This document shows positions 8,660 to 18,095 of a stretch of 64,000 bases of DNA, in pieces. Position numbers and translations under genes: made by a program. The notes under the pieces are model-generated. The model had not been told where the DNA came from. It worked only from the letters and a program-made list of their open reading frames with translations, and did not search any database. The stretch is taken from NCBI GenBank assembly GCA_963769715.1, contig CAVYNE010000031.1, positions 310,001 to 374,000 of the forward strand, written 5' to 3'. Positions within the stretch are counted from its first letter, which is position 1. The number at the start of each line of letters is the position of its first letter. The DNA comes from Palsa-504 sp963769715 (GTDB lineage: Bacteria; Actinomycetota; Actinomycetes; Streptosporangiales; Streptosporangiaceae).

Positions 8660-9369
8660 CCCGGCTCTGGCGGCCTGGCCGGGGGATAGCCGCCGGCAGC
8701 GCGGCCGGGGTCACGGCTGCTCCCCCAGGCGGCGACGCCGGCGGTACCGTCGCTGCGCACGGCGGCCCGGGCGGCCCTGGCGACGGCGGTGTACCGGTCC
8801 CACAGCACGACCGGGTCAGTGGTCCAGAAGGCGGGGTCGGTCTGCTGGCATCGGGGGCAGGCCAGCCTGCCAAGGGCGTCGATGCGCCAGCCGGCGCTGA
8901 TCGCGCGGGCGCGGGTGTCGGCCTCGCCGAGCGCTGCGGGATCGGCATGCCAGGAGATGCACGAACCCATCTCGCACCACATGACCGGCATCCGCAGCTG
9001 ATCGCCGATCACCGCCCGCCCGGTCATCTCGGCGCGGGCAGCGGCCTCAGCGCGGGCAGCGGCCTCAGCCTGGGCGCGGGCGGCGGCCTCGGCCTGGGCG
9101 CGGGCGGCGGCCTCGGCCTGGGCGCGGGCGGCGGCCTCGGCCTGGGCGCGGGCGGCGGCCTCGGCCTGGGCGCGGGCGGCGGCCTCAGCCTGGGCGCGGG
9201 CGGCGGCCTCAGCAAGAACTTCTGGCCAGGGATCGGTGCCGCGCGCCGGCCGGGCGTGGCCATCGCCGGCCGGGCCATCGTCTCGGAGTTCGGCGAGCCA
9301 GCCGTCCGTCGGGAGCCAGTCGTTCTCCTGGAGCATGCCAGTGTCGTCTGGCCGGATCTTGATCTTCAT
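8647..9369 (-). CDS. Protein with Ala/Arg/Gln/Glu tandem heptad-like repeats
   Basis: About 240 residues from ATG 9369; an upstream in-frame extension looks non-coding. The N-terminus (MKIKIRPDDTGM) is followed by about seven near-perfect copies of the octapeptide AAARAQAE, encoded by a 24-bp tandem repeat at about 9030-9210. This should form a long charged helix or coiled coil. The C-terminal domain has four Cys (MWCEMGSC and LACPRCQQ) that could bind zinc, then a WDRYTAVARAARAAVRS helix. The function is not recognised. It is translationally coupled to the ATP-binding protein downstream, suggesting a partner role. Confidence 0.6.
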   Translation of the reverse strand: MKIKIRPDDTGMLQENDWLPTDGWLAELRDDGPAGDGHARPARGTDPWPEVLAEAAARAQAEAAARAQAEAAARAQAEAAARAQAEAAARAQAEAAARAQAEAAARAEAAARAEMTGRAVIGDQLRMPVMWCEMGSCISWHADPAALGEADTRARAISAGWRIDALGRLACPRCQQTDPAFWTTDPVVLWDRYTAVARAARAAVRSDGTAGVAAWGSSRDPGRAAGGYPPARPPEPGWHQ

Positions 9370-10936
9370 GTCGGGCCTCCCGTTGTGCCAGTGGTGTGCG
9401 TCGTGCCGCTGCGGGTGACCTGCCCTGGGACAGGCGCGTGCACTGGGATGACGGACCGGGCGGCGGCTGCGCGTCCCGGGTGTGCCGGGTTCGGGTGCTG
9501 CCAGCGCGGCGTACACGTCATGCCGGGCTGTCATCGGCAGGCACAGGGATCGCGGCCTGCCGTCAGCGAGCGCCTGGTTTGTCCCGGTGCACGTGTGCCG
9601 CTATCGCGGCTTGCCCTCCCCTTGTCAAAGCGCCCCGGGGCTCACCGTTTCTGGGTTCATTGATTGACGGTTCCGGCTCCGAATCACGGCTGGATATATT
9701 TGCGGTAAACGTTCGGCTTATTTATGAGCTATTGCGGCGTGGCGTGTGGACAATTCCGGTTCTTTCTCTATGCACAGGGTGTCGATCGCGCTCTCCCAGG
9801 TGAAGGCCCTGTTATGGGCGCGGCCCGGTAACGGGATCCCCAGCATTTCCCCAATGTGCGCACAGGATCGGCGCCGTTTTGCACAAGTGATCCACATGGT
9901 TGTGCACAGCAAAGCCTGTAACACGTTCTCGTGCCGGGCTGGCAGGCAGCGGGTCAGCGTGCCGGTGCTTGCGCGAGATGACCGGCACGCAGGACGCGGA
10001 TCTGGCCTGGGCCTGGATGACATCGCCCACGAGGCGGGCACCGGATGCTCGCCGCACACCCTACAGGACAAGCGGCCCGCGTCCCCAGGCGCCTGCCTGC
10101 TGTCACGCTCATCATGATCGTGCCGGCTCCGCGTACTCGATACGCTCAAGCTGCCCGGGCTCAGTCGCCGCCGACGCTGGTCCCCCGCCTGCGCGACCAC
10201 GACCACGAGCCGGAGCGGGAGGCGCCTGTCCCCATCGACGACCGGGTTCAGCAGGTGATTAACGGCCGGCAACGGCCGAAGCGGGGGCGCTGCCTGGAGG
10301 CGTCTCTGCTCGCGACGGCGCGGCACCCAGTCTTGCGGGTTAGCACTCCGACGTCCTGCACGGGTCTGTTGCCGACGCGGCGGCTCCCGGCCTTACCGCC
10401 TCCGGTCGCGGCGCGGCCGCCCGAGAACCTCGCCCGTCCTCGGTCGGACCCCAGATCATCGCGGCCGGCATTCCCGCGGTTGCCGGGGTGCCGGCCCCGG
10501 TAAAGACGTCTCCTGCGGGCAGAATCAGGCAAGGCCCCTCCATGTATGAGATGGGGGGGCCTTGCCCGGCCTCGCCGCACCAGGTCGGCCAGCTAGCTGG
10601 CTTGCCGGCACCGCGCACCGCCCGCCGGTGCCAGGTACCCGCGCGAGGGGCTGGTCTCCCGGCTCCTCCCACGTTCCCGGGTCGCCCCAGGTGGTGCCCG
10701 TTTCCAACGGTGAAAGCATTTCTACAGCCTCCGCGAACGCCGCGCAAGGCCCTGCGGTCAATCATTTCCGGGCATTTCCGCTATCCACGCGGTATCCACC
10801 GAACACGGGCAGTTATCCGCGTTTGGCGGCGGTTATCCACCGGCCTATTCACAGCTCGTCCACAGGCTGCCGGTGTAACTCAGGGAACACCGAGACCGCC
10901 GTCGCCGTATGTAATCGGCTGATCTTTTTTTAGCGA
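9370..10936. other. Gene-free stretch with DnaA-box-like cluster
   Basis: No convincing gene. It contains a comparatively AT-rich patch (9660-9790) with TGTGGACAA at 9745-9753, the exact reverse of the streptomycete DnaA box. TGATCCACA lies at 9888-9896. A cluster of near-matches spans 10781-10864: CTATCCACG, GTATCCACC, TTATCCGCG, TTATCCACC and TCGTCCACA. A strong hairpin lies at 10528-10566. This could be a remnant replication origin of an integrated plasmid. Confidence 0.4.
10528..10566. terminator. Strong hairpin, 11-bp perfect stem extendable to 16
   Basis: Arms GGCAAGGCCCC (10528-10538) and GGGGCCTTGCC (10556-10566) pair perfectly. Inner pairs extend the stem to about 16 bp around a 7-base loop. 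There is no T-tract and no flanking gene, so a role in transcription termination is only one option; an origin-associated structure is another. Confidence 0.45.
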
Positions 10937-12774
10937 CTTTCGGGTAATCATCTTCGGCAACCGGGCCAACCGCGCTGCCTTCGCGCGGGACTTTTGGTTC
11001 AACAGCGACTCGAGCATGCGGAACGTGCTGCGGCAGCCCGCCGTGATCCCTCGGACTGGCAGGACGCCGTGGCGAGCTTCTGCCGCGCGCTTTCCCGGGT
11101 AAAGACCTCTCTGCCGAACGATCGTCGGATTCACACTCCATCATCCGGCTTCCGGTCGCATCGCGGGACCGCGCGCATGCGGACGCTGACCTCGAATCCG
11201 CGATAGCTCTTCGAGAGAAGTCCGAGGCCGAGCAGCAAGACGCCGATCGCCGACTGCGCGAGGCGGATGACCGCTGGCAGATGGCCAGCTCGGCCGTTGC
11301 AGCGCACCGGCCGAGCAGGCCGGGGTTGTTCGCGTTGCTGTCCGGCCGCGGGCGTACCACTCGCCGGATCTGGGAGACGGAACACTCCGAGCTGAATGGC
11401 AGGTTCGTGGCAGCCGACCGGGAGCGAGACTCCGTCTCGCGTGCCGCTCAGGATGTGGCGAACCGCCTCGCCGCAGCCCGCCGCGACGAGGGAAACGCGC
11501 GCAGCATACGCGACTGCCTGACGCATGAACTCGAGGAACTGCGGCGTCAGGTCCGTGCTGCCCGCCTGCGATGGGGCGACCATGTGCCGGATGGACCCGA
11601 GTACGCGGAGATAGTAGAGCCAGAGGGGATCCAGCGCCGGGAGAAGTCAGCACCGTGGGCCGACGCGGAGTTCACCGCGGCGCGGACCGAGCTGTTCCTC
11701 GCAGCGCTCGCCCTGCACAGGGCGCTGATCCTGGCCGAGGCGCCCACATTCCGCCGGAACCTCAGCGCGCTGATGGACATCCTTGGCGGGAAGGGGCGCC
11801 CCAGCGAGGCGGCGACACTGGCCGCCTGGCAGACCTTCTTCCTCGTGGTTCCGGTGGTGTCCACCCCATTCGCCTCTCTCGACAAGCTGTTCGGCGGGCT
11901 CGGCCGTGAGTCACTGGGCTGGCTGTTCGTCGACGAGGCCGGGCAGGCGCCGCCGCAGTACGCGGTCGGCGCCCTGTGGCGAGCGAGGCGTGCTGTGATC
12001 GTCGGCGACCCGCTCCAGCTCGAGCCCGTGGTGACGTTGCCGTGGGGAGGCCAGCGGGCGCTTGCGCGCGAGTTCGGGGGCGGTGAGCAGTGGGCGCCGA
12101 GCCGCACATCGGTGCAGCAGGTCGCTGACTGGCTCGCCGAGCACGGAACGGCGCTACCAGGCCCGGCCAGCGACGAGCCCGTGTGGGTCGGCACGCCGCT
12201 GCGAGTGCACCGGCGATGTGACCGGCCCATGTTCGGCATCAGCAACCAGATCGCCTACGACGGCCTGATGGTCTTCGGCACCCCGGACCGGCCCGCGTTC
12301 CATGGCCGGGATGTCTGGTGCGACATCAGGTCCACGACCTCCAACGGGCATTGGATTCCCGCCGAGGGCGAGGAACTGCACTCAGTCCTCTCCCAGCTGC
12401 GCGATGCCGGGGTAATCGCCGCGCAGATCCGGGTCATCAGCCCGTTCCGCATGGTCGTCGGCCAGGCCATGAAGGTACACGAGTCCGTCTTCCCCAAGGT
12501 GAGCGGACCGGATCGGGAGAACTGGGTCGGCACCGTGCACACCATGCAGGGCAAGGAAGCCGATGTCGTCGTCCTCGTCCTCGGCGGCGATCCGGACCGA
12601 TCCGCCGCGCGCGGGTTCGCGACCCGAGAGCCCAATCTGCTCAACGTGGCCGTCACCCGCGCCAGGCGTCGTCTTTATGTCATCGGCAACCGAGACACCT
12701 GGGGAAACGAGCCGTACTTCAATGTCCTGGCTGCCCGCATCCCCGCCGGGTACCCAGCACCCGATATCGGCTGA
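10937..12774 (+). pseudogene. SF1 (UPF1-like, AAA_12) helicase, N-terminally truncated
   Basis: The main frame (from about 11105) gives a coiled-coil region and then helicase motifs II (LFVDEAGQA), III (VGDPLQLEPV), V (GTVHTMQGKEADVVVLVLGG) and VI (LNVAVTRARRRLYVIGN). Motif I (Walker A) is absent. Upstream, frame 3 reads GNRANRAAFARDF and frame 2 continues with LVQQRLEHAERAAAARRDPSDWQ before joining the main frame, which indicates shifts near 10992 and 11105. A protein made from the ATG at 11281 would have 497 residues but could not bind ATP in the usual way. It was probably a plasmid or defence-type nucleic acid helicase, now inactive. Confidence 0.75.
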
Positions 12775-12873
12775 TCTCCACAGCAATCACCCTCCCTGCC
12801 GGGCTGCCGATGACCTCGCGGGCTGACCGAATGACTTTCGGTGGCGATGCGTGACTACCTTGGTGTACCGGTG

Positions 12874-13272
12874 TTACACGTCGATTGCGCTTACCCCGGG
12901 AAGGTCACCGAAGCGCGCCTCGGCGTCGCGGCTCAGGATGGTCCGTCCGGTCTCATCCGCATGTGCGGCGATGATCAGGTCGTGTGCGCCGCGCGGGGAG
13001 TCGGACCGGCGGACATGGGCAAGCAGGCGCCCATGGTGAGCCGCTGTCGCCTGCGTGTAGTCAAGGACATCGACGGCGGACATTATCGCAACGAGCGCCC
13101 GGGCGCGTTCGGCTGCCCGGCTGGCCGTATCTGCCAGTTCGATCCCCACGCGGTACTCGGCGACCGATACCGAGGCGATGGCCAGTTCGTCATCGTCCAG
13201 CGACGAGCGGTCCATGGTTCCGCGTTCGTAGGCGATCAGGATGTTGGTATCGAGGATCAGGCGTCGGCCCAC
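12874..13272 (-). CDS. PIN-domain toxin, VapC family
   Basis: 132 residues with the PIN acidic residues in order: Asp8 in LILDTNILIAY, Glu in VSVAEYRVG, Asp in HDLIIAAHA and Asp in TILSRDAEARF. VapC-type ribonucleases cleave tRNA or rRNA when released from antitoxin. The start overlaps the end of the antitoxin gene by 16 bp. The pair sits about 115 bp from an att-like repeat, in line with a role in holding an integrated element. All active-site residues are present, so the toxin is probably functional. Confidence 0.9.
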   Translation of the reverse strand: MGRRLILDTNILIAYERGTMDRSSLDDDELAIASVSVAEYRVGIELADTASRAAERARALVAIMSAVDVLDYTQATAAHHGRLLAHVRRSDSPRGAHDLIIAAHADETGRTILSRDAEARFGDLPGVSAIDV

Positions 13273-13514
13273 GGGTCGCGTACCTCCGAGTTAACCAAGG
13301 CGACGGCTTCTGCTATATCCCGGCCGAATTCCTCGTCTGGCGGAGGCACGTCGGCGAGCGCCGCGCGCAGGTCGGCGCCGGTGCGGCGATGAGCGGGGCC
13401 GATCTCCGCGACTGGATGGCTGCCGCGCACGATGGTGATCGTCTCACCGCGTTCGACAGCATCGAGCAAATCGGAGAAGTGCCGTGATGCCTCGGTTGCG
13501 GTCATGGTCTTCAT
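13257..13514 (-). CDS. Phd/YefM-family antitoxin
   Basis: 85 residues starting MKTMTATEASRHFSDLLDAVERGETITIVRGSHPVAEI, a textbook Phd/YefM DNA-binding fold, with a C-terminal tail expected to wrap the PIN toxin. It is the first gene of the pair and overlaps the toxin by 16 bp. A perfect 7+1+7 inverted repeat lies 12 bp upstream of the start codon and is the likely autoregulatory operator. Confidence 0.9.
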   Translation of the reverse strand: MKTMTATEASRHFSDLLDAVERGETITIVRGSHPVAEIGPAHRRTGADLRAALADVPPPDEEFGRDIAEAVALVNSEVRDPWADA

Positions 13515-13525
13515 GAGGCTATTTT

Positions 13526-13540
13526 ATCTGATAATCAGAT
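13526..13540. promoter_or_regulatory. Probable antitoxin operator, perfect 15-bp palindrome
   Basis: ATCTGAT-A-ATCAGAT lies just upstream of the Phd-like antitoxin start, in the AT-richest part of this neighbourhood. Toxin-antitoxin operons are normally repressed through such palindromes. The overlap with TTATCTGATAAT also offers a possible -10 element. Confidence 0.6.
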
Positions 13541-13628
13541 TCGCGACTACGGCCTGCGGCATATGACGTTGCGCACCGGCAGGTGCCGACTACCGGTGGG
13601 CTCCGCTCGGAAAGCTTGCCTGACGTTG

Positions 13629-13759
13629 TTCTCGTCTCACGATGTGGGAGCAAATAATTATGCGGATCTCGCTCCGAGGCGATATGCCCTTACGCTGGCC
13701 TTCCTGCGGGAACTACAGCGCTCCCTCCCCGCTGCCTTCTAAGCAGCGGGTCGCGGGTT
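13629..13759 (+). repeat. att-like repeat R1 with tRNA-Arg 3' segment
   Basis: 131 bp, closely similar to 22528-22656. The last 29 bases (13731-13759) are identical to the tRNA-Arg from the anticodon stem into the T loop; identity stops at GGGTT. The preceding 100 bp are shared only with R2, as expected for the arm of an integrated element. The adjoining pseudogene is cut off at this edge. Confidence 0.75.
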
Positions 13760-14484
13760 GCGCATGGCCGGGACCCTCCGCCCCGCCTCATCACAGGTGG
13801 GGTGCGCGATCCGCTCGATGACTGGATTCGCGAGGATGCCGCTGCCCTGACCGGCAATTACAGCATCCATCAGGCGGGCGTTGCATACACGCGCCTTGGC
13901 GGACAATTCCTCCAGGTGCTCCAGGCTCCGCTTACAGCCCAGGTCACCCGGGTCATTGACCACGACCTCGATCCTGAGCGCGCGGTCTTCCTTGTGGTTA
14001 TCTTGATCCGCGAATGCCTGAAGCTCAGGTTCACGGTGACCTGGTCGCCCCGGTTCAGCAGGCGGGTGGAGAAGGTCCCCGGGGTCTTGCGGGTGACCCT
14101 GGCGGCGAAGATGATCTCGGCGTGCTCGGGCCGGCCCAGGTTCATGTTGCCGGCCAGCAGCTCCTCAAAGACGGCCCGGACCCGGCGCGGGTCGTCGAAG
14201 ACCAGGGTGCGGGAGACTTCGATCTGCCGCATCGACAGATCCCACCAGCAGCCATGGTCCCGGTCGGCAGCGGTCAGCGGCAGCGGGATGCGGTTCATCC
14301 AGTATTCGAAGAACACCCGCAGTGTCCCGGCCTGGATCATGTCGCACAGCTCCTGCAGCCGGGCCGGGTCCGAGGTGGCGGCGAACCCGTTCGCCAACGG
14401 CGTCACCGCGATGCCCTCGGCCAGCGCCGCGCGGCGGGCGATCTCATGCCCGTTGCACCAGACCTTGACCGGGTACGGCGCTTA
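13760..14484 (-). pseudogene. Conserved actinobacterial hypothetical protein, frameshifted and truncated
   Basis: Reading from 14484, the protein (APYPVKVWCNGHEIARRAALAEG...) continues through FFEYWMNRIPLPLTAADRDHG and NLSFRHSRIK. It then shifts frame near 13960 to ALRIEVVVNDPGDLGC-type sequence ending RIAHPTCDEAG. I recall this family, with its HSRIK, ALRIE and NDPGDLG motifs, as a common hypothetical protein of actinobacterial genomes, about 400 or more residues long, of unknown function. Here both ends are missing, and the 3' end stops exactly at repeat R1. That suggests recombination at the att-like site cut the gene. Confidence 0.6.
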
Positions 14485-14777
14485 AGTTGATGATGGTTTG
14501 CGGTTCTGCTGTAGGTTCTCACCGTAAATGGCGCTTTTCGTAAGATCTGACGCCCATCTGGCGCTTGCGCCATTTCGATGAGAATCCGCCGTCGACGTGG
14601 TGGTGCCGTGCCTGCGTGCCTTCTCGCTGACAGCATCATGCCGTGCCCTCGGGCGGTGAGTTCCGGGCTGGCCGTGCTCACGTGAGGTACCGCTGGGACG
14701 ATTCCTGATTCGCCGGCACGACCCTGGACCATTTCTGGCGGTCGATGATGTCACCCGGATCCCCAGAGGTCTCCGGG

Positions 14778-15236
14778 TTACGGCGCCGCCAGCGACCAGA
14801 ACACGTCCACATCGAAGTGGCCAGCCGACGGGTCGGGATCGCCATAGATCTCCCAGCGGGTGCCAGCCAGCCGGTACCCGTTCGCCTCGCTCCACTCGCA
14901 CACCGCGTGATGGGTGTCGCCGATCCTGTCGATCGGGCCGGTGTGGGTCGCGGTGGCGACGAGCCCGCCCGGCAGCGTTGACGCGACGACATGACCGGCG
15001 GGATCGAATGAGCCGCTCACCTGTACGCCGACTTCGACGTTGGGAACATCGTCCTTGTAGAGCATGATGTTGTGCCCCTGCGTGTAGAGCCCCTCCGGGG
15101 CGCCGCCGCGGAGAAAGCCCCATACCTTGTCCAGCATCGGCCCCCACATCTTCGGGAACTCCGCCCACGTCGTAGCCGCCGCTACCACCGCTGTCGGCGT
15201 CGGTTCGATCATCTTCACGGTTACGTCGACACTCAT
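14778..15236 (-). CDS. GyrI-like / AraC-effector-binding domain protein
   Basis: 152 residues from ATG 15236 (MSVDVTVKMIEPTPTAVVAAATTWAEF). The fold pattern of a SOUL/GyrI-like effector-binding domain is clear: a central GGLVATATHTGPIDRIGDTHHAVCEWSEANGYRLAGTRWEIYGDP and a terminal FDVDVFWSL strand. Stand-alone proteins of this class bind small hydrophobic or cationic ligands, and some hydrolyse cyclopropanoids. It is divergent from the MFS exporter, with a 165-bp promoter space between them, so a drug-binding role is plausible but unproven. Confidence 0.78.
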   Translation of the reverse strand: MSVDVTVKMIEPTPTAVVAAATTWAEFPKMWGPMLDKVWGFLRGGAPEGLYTQGHNIMLYKDDVPNVEVGVQVSGSFDPAGHVVASTLPGGLVATATHTGPIDRIGDTHHAVCEWSEANGYRLAGTRWEIYGDPDPSAGHFDVDVFWSLAAP

Positions 15237-15401
15237 GGCGCGCAGCATACGCCGCCGGGCAGTTGAAGAAAATGACAGATCGGTGAGAAAGATGCCGGCG
15301 GCAGACCGGTGAGACGGCCTGAGTCCGATCCCGGGAACAGTCGTGATTTATCGTTTGTTGTGCTAACTAACTAATAGGCTGGCTGCTGCGGGGATGAGAG
15401 C

Positions 15402-16697
15402 TTGAAGAGTAAGGCCGGAGCGTTTCGGGGAAAGACTTTTTCCTCGCTGAAAGTCCCGAATTACCGCCGGTACTTCACTGGCCAGTCGATATCTATGGTC
15501 GGTACCTGGATGCAGATGACGGCGCAGTCCTGGCTCGTGTTGACCCTTACCCACTCAAGTACCGACCTGGGCCTGACCGTCGCGCTGCAGGCTCTGCCGG
15601 TCCTGCTCCTCGGTCCTTATGGCGGCGTCATCGCCGACCGGGTGGACAAGCGGCGGCTCATGATCGCGCTGCAGATCGCCATGGGGTTCCAGGCCCTGAT
15701 GCTCGGGCTGCTTGTCGTGTTCGGCTCGGCCCGCTTCTGGGAGATCTGCCTGCTGGCCGTCGTCCTCGGCCTGAACAACGCCTTCGAGAACTCCGCGCGG
15801 CAGGCTTTCGTCAGGGAAATGGTCGGCCAAGACGAGCTGCGCAATGCCATCACGCTGAACTCGGTGACGGTGAACGCCGCCCGTGCTGTCGGGCCCGCCA
15901 TCGGGGGCGTCCTCATCGCTACGGCCGGCATCGGGGCCTGCTTTCTGCTGAACGCGGCGAGCTTCGCGGCCGTCGTCACCTCCCTGCTGATCATGGACCG
16001 GTCCGCCTTGCGCCCGAGCCCGCCGTCCGGACGAGCCAGCGGGCAGTTGCGTGAGGGCCTGCGGTACGCGGCGCGCACCCCGACAATCGCCATCCCGCTC
16101 GCGATGATGGGCCTCGTCGGGCTGTTCGCTTATGAGTTCTCTGTCTCGCTTCCTGTTCTTGCCGAGCGGTCGTTCCACGGCGGCGCGGAAGCGTACGGCT
16201 TCATGACCGCGGCCATGGGGATCGGCGCTGTCATCGGCGGCCTGTTCACCGCCGCGCGGGGGCGGACCGGACTACGCCCGATGATCATCGCTTCGGTGGG
16301 CTTCGGGGCGGCCATCCTGGTCTGTGCCTTCGCACCATTCCTCGGCCTCACCTACGCTGCGCTGCTGTTCGTGGGCTGGGCGAGCGTCTCCTTCATCGCG
16401 ATCGGCAATTCCACCATCCAGCTCAGCGCCGAGCCGAGCCTGCGCGGACGGGTGATCGCGCTCTGGCAGGTCGCCTTCCAGGGAACGACGCCGGTCGGCG
16501 GCCCTGCGATCGGCTGGATCATCGCCCTGACCGATCCGCGAATCGGCTTGGCGGCAGGCGGCGCGTCTTGCTTCGCAGCCGCGATCGGCGGCGTCGTTCT
16601 CGCCAGGCGTTACCGCCGGGCACGGCCACCGAAGGCGATGCAGCTTCAGAGCCCCGCTCCGGCTCGCCCGCTCCCGGCCGGGGCGTCGGTCAGCTGA
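15402..16697 (+). CDS. MFS exporter, EntS/MFS_3 family
   Basis: 431 residues with about 12 membrane segments. The N-terminus NYRRYFTGQSISMVGTWMQ is diagnostic of the EntS-like MFS_3 group, and the loop 2-3 motif GVIADRVDKRRLM is the major facilitator signature. The start is TTG 15402, since no ATG or GTG fits. It probably exports a small molecule by proton antiport; enterobactin-like siderophores and macrolides are known substrates in the family, but none can be assigned here. It faces the aldo/keto reductase gene, with 27 bp between their ends. Confidence 0.88.
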   Translation: MKSKAGAFRGKTFSSLKVPNYRRYFTGQSISMVGTWMQMTAQSWLVLTLTHSSTDLGLTVALQALPVLLLGPYGGVIADRVDKRRLMIALQIAMGFQALMLGLLVVFGSARFWEICLLAVVLGLNNAFENSARQAFVREMVGQDELRNAITLNSVTVNAARAVGPAIGGVLIATAGIGACFLLNAASFAAVVTSLLIMDRSALRPSPPSGRASGQLREGLRYAARTPTIAIPLAMMGLVGLFAYEFSVSLPVLAERSFHGGAEAYGFMTAAMGIGAVIGGLFTAARGRTGLRPMIIASVGFGAAILVCAFAPFLGLTYAALLFVGWASVSFIAIGNSTIQLSAEPSLRGRVIALWQVAFQGTTPVGGPAIGWIIALTDPRIGLAAGGASCFAAAIGGVVLARRYRRARPPKAMQLQSPAPARPLPAGASVS

Positions 16698-16724
16698 GGG
16701 CGCACTGCCCGTCGTCCAAACAGG

Positions 16725-17732
16725 TCAGCGGTTGATGGGCGTCATATCGGCGTAGCGGTCACCCACGGGCGGCTCGACGTCATTCAGCCGGTTGAGCTGG
16801 CCCGCGCTCAGCTCGATCGCGTCGGCAGCGACGTTCTCCTCGACCCGTTCGCTCCGGCGTGTTCCGGGGATCGGCACGATGTCGCCGCCCCGCGCGAGCA
16901 GCCAGGCCAGCGCGATCTGAGCGGGAGTGGCGCCGATCTCGGCGGCAACCTGCTCGACCACCTCGACGATGCGCCAGTTCGTCCTGAAGTTGTCCCCCGC
17001 GAAGCGGGGACTGTTGCGACGGAAGTCGGTTTCGTCGAGCTCGTCGGCGGAGCGGATGCGCCCGGTGAGGAAGCCGCGCCCCAGCGGGGAATAGGCTACG
17101 AAGCCGATTCCGAGCTCGCGCACGAGGGGCAGGATCTCGCTCTCGGGGTCTCTGGTCCACAGCGAGTACTCGGTCTGCAGAGCCGTCACCGGACGTACCG
17201 CATGCGCCCGGCGGATGGTCTCCGGCGCCGCTTCCGAGAGCCCGTAGTGCAGGATCTTGCCCTCGTCAACGAGCTCACCGAGGGCTCCGGCGGTCTCCTC
17301 GATTGGGGTGGCCGGGTCGACGCGGTGCTGATAATAAAGGTCGATGCGGTCCGTCCCGAGGCGCCGCAGCGAGCCCTCGACGGCCAGGCGGATGTTCGCG
17401 GGCGTACTGTCCAGGTGGCGGACCTTCTCGAGGTCTGCCAGGTCGATGTGCTGCGTGTCCGTCTCGCCGCGATGGCTGAGCTGGCCGAACTTCGTCGCGA
17501 GCACCACCTCGTCGCGGCGGCCGGTCAGCGCCCGCCCGACGAGCTCCTCGTTAAGATAGGGGCCGTAGACCTCGGCGGTGTCGATCAGGGTCACGCCGAG
17601 GTCGATGGCCCGGTGGATCGTCCGGATCGACTGCTCGTCATCCTGCCTCGCCCCCGTGTAGTACGCCGACATCCCCATCGCCCCGAAGCCGATGCGCGCG
17701 ACATCCAAACGGCCGAGCCTCGCCTGCTTCAT
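16725..17732 (-). CDS. Aldo/keto reductase
   Basis: 335 residues with the full catalytic tetrad: Asp51 and Tyr56 (DTAEVYGP), Lys81 (ATKFG) and His136 (YYQHRVD). The NADPH-binding IPGTRRSERVEEN motif lies near the C-terminus. The closest pattern is the AKR13/YajO-like group that reduces aldehydes and quinones. The gene follows the monooxygenase-like ABM gene by 15 bp in the same direction, and a MerR-type gene fragment lies divergently upstream. A MerR-AKR-ABM arrangement is common in actinobacteria. Confidence 0.92.
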   Translation of the reverse strand: MKQARLGRLDVARIGFGAMGMSAYYTGARQDDEQSIRTIHRAIDLGVTLIDTAEVYGPYLNEELVGRALTGRRDEVVLATKFGQLSHRGETDTQHIDLADLEKVRHLDSTPANIRLAVEGSLRRLGTDRIDLYYQHRVDPATPIEETAGALGELVDEGKILHYGLSEAAPETIRRAHAVRPVTALQTEYSLWTRDPESEILPLVRELGIGFVAYSPLGRGFLTGRIRSADELDETDFRRNSPRFAGDNFRTNWRIVEVVEQVAAEIGATPAQIALAWLLARGGDIVPIPGTRRSERVEENVAADAIELSAGQLNRLNDVEPPVGDRYADMTPINR

Positions 17733-17747
17733 CGCTTTCCTCCCGGC

Positions 17748-18035
17748 CTATGCGGCAACGAATCGTGTGAGGCTCCGCGACGCGACGATGGTCGAGAGTG
17801 CGGACGCTCCGGCGTCCGTCGCGCGCCAGTCGCGGTACGCCTGATCATGTCCAATAGACTCCCACTTCTCGATCAGCAGCAGATGGGCCTCATCCTCAGT
17901 GTCCACAAGGACTTCGACCCCGATGCAACCGGGGAACGCGCGGGTGGCGACCAGCACGCTCTCGATTGTCTCCTTGGCCTCGGCGACTGATTCCGGCTTG
18001 ATCCTTAGATCCAGCAGTGCGGTGACGGTAGCCAT
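17748..18035 (-). CDS. ABM-domain (antibiotic biosynthesis monooxygenase-like) protein
   Basis: 95 residues from ATG 18035, chosen because GAGGAG lies 7 bases upstream. The sequence ATVTALLDLRIKPESVAEAKETIESVLVATRAFPGC is typical of the dimeric alpha/beta barrel ABM fold, with a HLLLIEKWESIGHDQAYRDWRATDAG core. Such proteins act as cofactor-free monooxygenases or simply as quinone-handling partners. It is cotranscribed with the aldo/keto reductase. Confidence 0.85.
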   Translation of the reverse strand: MATVTALLDLRIKPESVAEAKETIESVLVATRAFPGCIGVEVLVDTEDEAHLLLIEKWESIGHDQAYRDWRATDAGASALSTIVASRSLTRFVAA

Positions 18036-18095
18036 GAAACTCCTCACTGATTAAACGATGTTCCTGGAGCCCGCTCCAGGGTTCATAGTTGCTGC

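Noticed and set aside
9030..9210. Regular 24-bp repeats considered as a CRISPR array
   Set aside because: Units are contiguous with no spacers and lie in frame within a coding region.
9718..10326. 202-codon minus-strand frame
   Set aside because: Inconsistent composition, Arg/Pro-rich ends and no motif; it overlaps the DnaA-box-like region.
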